DNA of 7,419 nucleotides from Acidithiobacillus sulfuriphilus (GTDB lineage Bacteria > Pseudomonadota > Gammaproteobacteria > Acidithiobacillales > Acidithiobacillaceae): contig NZ_RIZI01000096.1 in NCBI RefSeq assembly GCF_003721225.1, forward strand, positions 1 through 7,419, read 5' to 3'. Shown in pieces: positions 5,679 to 7,419 of the stretch; within the stretch, counting starts at the first letter, position 1; each line of letters opens with the position of its first letter. The translations under genes were made by a program, and so were the position numbers. The notes beneath the pieces were generated by a model. The model was not told the origin of the DNA and searched no databases. It was given only the letters and a program-made list of their open reading frames with translations.

Positions 5679-7373
5679 ATGGTCGACTTTGCTAAGCTGA
5701 AGACGCGGAAGAAGAAATCCACACCAATTGAACCGCTGGAAATATTCCGCCGGCTACCCAAGCCGGCTGGCATCAACGACCTCTACATTAGCCAAGCCGA
5801 GGTACTCGACACGTGGTTTCAGCGTCGTACACAGCGGGATGTCGTAGTAAAGCTGCACACCGGCGGCGGTAAGACGCTGGTCGGATTATTGATGGCCCAA
5901 TCGACCATCAATGAAACCAACGAGCCTGTGCTCTACCTGACGCCGACTCGCCAACTGGTAGTCCAGACGTTGGAGAAGGCAAAAGCCCTAGGTATTGCAG
6001 CGGTTCCATATCAAGCCGGGCAGCCTCTCGATGACGACTTTCTCAACGGAAAGGCAGTCATGGTGGGTACCTATAAGGCGCTTTTCAACGGGCTCAGCAA
6101 GTTCGGAGTGAGGGGCGGTACCGGCACACCGATCAAGGTCTCCGCGGTAATTTTGGATGACGCGCACGTGGCATTTTCGGCAGTCCGTGAGTCGTTTACC
6201 CTTGAAGTGAGCGCTGAAACGCAACGAGCGCGCTACGATAGCTTGACCGGCTTATTCCGGCGGGCGTTCAAGGAGATCGATCGCTTAGGAACCTTTGACG
6301 ATACCGTGCAAGGGATGAATTACGGCGTAATTGAAGTCCCATACTGGGCTTGGCATGAACAGCTTGACGCGGTCCGCGAACAATTGCGCACCGACGCGGA
6401 AAAATACCCTTTCGGGTGGCCGTTGCTGCGGGACAACCTGCATATGTGCCACGCTATCGTCAGCCGCTCCAAATTTACGATAACTTCCGTCCTTCCCTTC
6501 GTAAGCGCGTTTCCGACCTTTGCGGAGGCCCCGCGCCGCATCTATATGTCGGCGACCATAGCGGATGATAGTGAAATCGTCCGCACGTTTGATGCGGATC
6601 CGACGCTGGTTGACAACGCGCTTGTGTCGCGCTCCTTGGCTGGTATTAGCGAGAGGATGATTCTTATACCGGATTTGATGCCATTCAACTTTAATGTCCG
6701 AGACGCCATTAACAAACTTCTTGCTTGGACTACAGAAAAGGAAAAACTCGGGGCTGTCGTGCTTGTGCCTTCAAATGACGCAGCCGAAGGATGGACAACG
6801 GTTGCGGCGTTTGCGAAAGGCTCGGAAGAAGTGGAAGAGCAGGTTCAGGCACTCCAGGCGCGAACGACGAATGGGCCCGTTGTTTTCGCGAGCAGATACG
6901 ATGGTATTGATCTGCCGGGGGATTCTTGCCGATTGCTCGTAATGGAGGGATTGCCCGCGGGCACTTCGGATTACGAGTTGCTTCGTGCGGCAACGCTTTA
7001 CGGCGGAACAGCTATCAGTCGGATGCTGGCCCAGCGCATTGAGCAAGGCATCGGCCGAGGTGCCCGTGGCTCTGGCGATCACTGCGTCGTTTTACTCGCT
7101 GGCGCAAAGCTCGCTAGTTGGGTAGCAAAGGATGCAAATTTCCGCCTACTGACCGGTGCTACACGGGCTCAACTTGACATGGGCGCAGCAATGAGTAAGG
7201 AAGTTGACGGCCTTAAGGATCTGGCCAAGACTGTCCACAAGAGCTTTAACCGAGATTCAGACTGGGTTGAATATCATGCGGAGACATTGGCAGAAAGCGT
7301 GGAGCCGGAAGCGGTCGACGCTCACCGTTTTGCGGCGTCTGTCAAGGTAGTTGTCGCGTTTCCCATTTTTTAA
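5679..7373 (+). CDS. Superfamily 2 helicase with XPD/DinG-like motifs, probably C-terminally truncated
   Basis: The 564-residue protein has two helicase lobes. In lobe 1 are a Q-like motif (Y36, Q39), Walker A HTGGGKT at 60-66 (K65), motif Ia LYLTPTRQLV and motif II DDAH at 160-163, a variant of DEAH. Motif III is SAT at 291-293. Lobe 2 has YDGIDLPGDS with D408 and D411 (motif V) and QRIEQGIGRGAR at 452-463 with R460 and R463 (motif VI). The form of motifs V and VI resembles the XPD/DinG branch. However, the four-cysteine iron-sulfur cluster of XPD is absent: only three scattered cysteines are present, none between motifs Ia and II. ATG 5679 is chosen over 5646 because the earlier codon lies in the likely promoter; a run of seven G at 5670-5676 may serve as a poor SD. 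The tail after FAASV (about residue 555) looks foreign, suggesting truncation. Members often sit in defence islands; substrate and partner are unknown. Confidence 0.82.
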   Translation: MVDFAKLKTRKKKSTPIEPLEIFRRLPKPAGINDLYISQAEVLDTWFQRRTQRDVVVKLHTGGGKTLVGLLMAQSTINETNEPVLYLTPTRQLVVQTLEKAKALGIAAVPYQAGQPLDDDFLNGKAVMVGTYKALFNGLSKFGVRGGTGTPIKVSAVILDDAHVAFSAVRESFTLEVSAETQRARYDSLTGLFRRAFKEIDRLGTFDDTVQGMNYGVIEVPYWAWHEQLDAVREQLRTDAEKYPFGWPLLRDNLHMCHAIVSRSKFTITSVLPFVSAFPTFAEAPRRIYMSATIADDSEIVRTFDADPTLVDNALVSRSLAGISERMILIPDLMPFNFNVRDAINKLLAWTTEKEKLGAVVLVPSNDAAEGWTTVAAFAKGSEEVEEQVQALQARTTNGPVVFASRYDGIDLPGDSCRLLVMEGLPAGTSDYELLRAATLYGGTAISRMLAQRIEQGIGRGARGSGDHCVVLLAGAKLASWVAKDANFRLLTGATRAQLDMGAAMSKEVDGLKDLAKTVHKSFNRDSDWVEYHAETLAESVEPEAVDAHRFAASVKVVVAFPIF

Positions 7374-7419
7374 GCGGCCTTTTTATCCTGCCGCTGCGGG
7401 TTCAGATCTACCGCACCGA
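7370..7419 (-). CDS. C-terminal end of a minus-strand gene, perhaps a transposase (partial)
   Basis: Read on the minus strand from the right edge, one frame gives GAVDLNPQRQDKKAA and stops at TAA (complement of 7370-7372), overlapping the helicase stop. The gene would run off the window. A convergent gene ending a few bases inside a truncated neighbour is what an inserted IS looks like, with its end somewhere near 7344-7365. The short tail is too little to name a family, and chance opening over 16 codons is quite possible. A GCGGC/GCCGC inverted repeat at 7374-7378 and 7390-7394 lies inside it. Confidence 0.25.
   Translation of the reverse strand, partial: GAVDLNPQRQDKKAA

Noticed and set aside
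5646..5681. ATG at 5646 as helicase start
   Set aside because: The codon lies at the candidate -10 element, and the added residues (MLYWQALDGGA) look unlike the lysine-rich start MVDFAKLKTRKKK at 5679.
7374..7394. GCGGC/GCCGC stem-loop as terminator after the helicase
   Set aside because: The loop is 11 bases, no T run follows the stem, and it lies inside the possible minus-strand gene.
1..7419. CRISPR array, Cas genes, tRNA or rRNA
   Set aside because: No regularly spaced repeats, cloverleaf or rRNA-like sequence was seen on either strand, so there is no basis for calling this a CRISPR-associated transposon.

Overview
The window looks like the inner part of a Tn7-family transposon from a proteobacterium. 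The base composition is moderate, and GTG and TTG starts are used with SD sites. Tn7-like elements with this gene order are well known in gammaproteobacteria and Acidithiobacillus, so one of these is a reasonable guess; nothing here fixes the genus.

Positions 1-3522 hold the end of the transposition operon, all on the + strand: probably the last residues of tnsC (1-30), then tnsD (42-1871, target-site selector of the TniQ family) and tnsE (1873-3522, the second selector, which in Tn7 directs insertion into replicating and conjugating DNA). Having both selectors is the classical two-pathway Tn7 design. No Cas gene or CRISPR repeat is visible. In Tn7, tnsE is the innermost tns gene and cargo follows, which is what is seen here.

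Positions 3523-7419 look like cargo in partial decay. First comes a frameshifted remnant of a DGQHR-domain gene (the DndB-like family linked to DNA phosphorothioation). Next is a short stretch resembling an IS21-family end, then a promoter-like AT-rich segment with a perfect 16-bp palindrome. An archaeal-type P-loop ATPase follows (4069-4929). Its C-terminal winged-helix domain now sits in another frame (4929-5192), and a single missing C in a CCCC run would explain the split. About 250 bp without a recognisable gene follow, then a helix-turn-helix gene remnant broken by an apparent 2-nt CG duplication (5441-5529). The last gene is a superfamily 2 helicase with XPD/DinG-like motifs (5679-7373). 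Its last nine or so residues look like read-through into another mobile element whose minus-strand gene begins to show at the right edge.

Taken together, tnsC-D-E move the element and the cargo looks defence-like (DGQHR protein, ATPase, helicase) but damaged in at least three places. The ATPase and the helicase are the parts most likely to be functional. No experimentally known system could be assigned to them from sequence alone.
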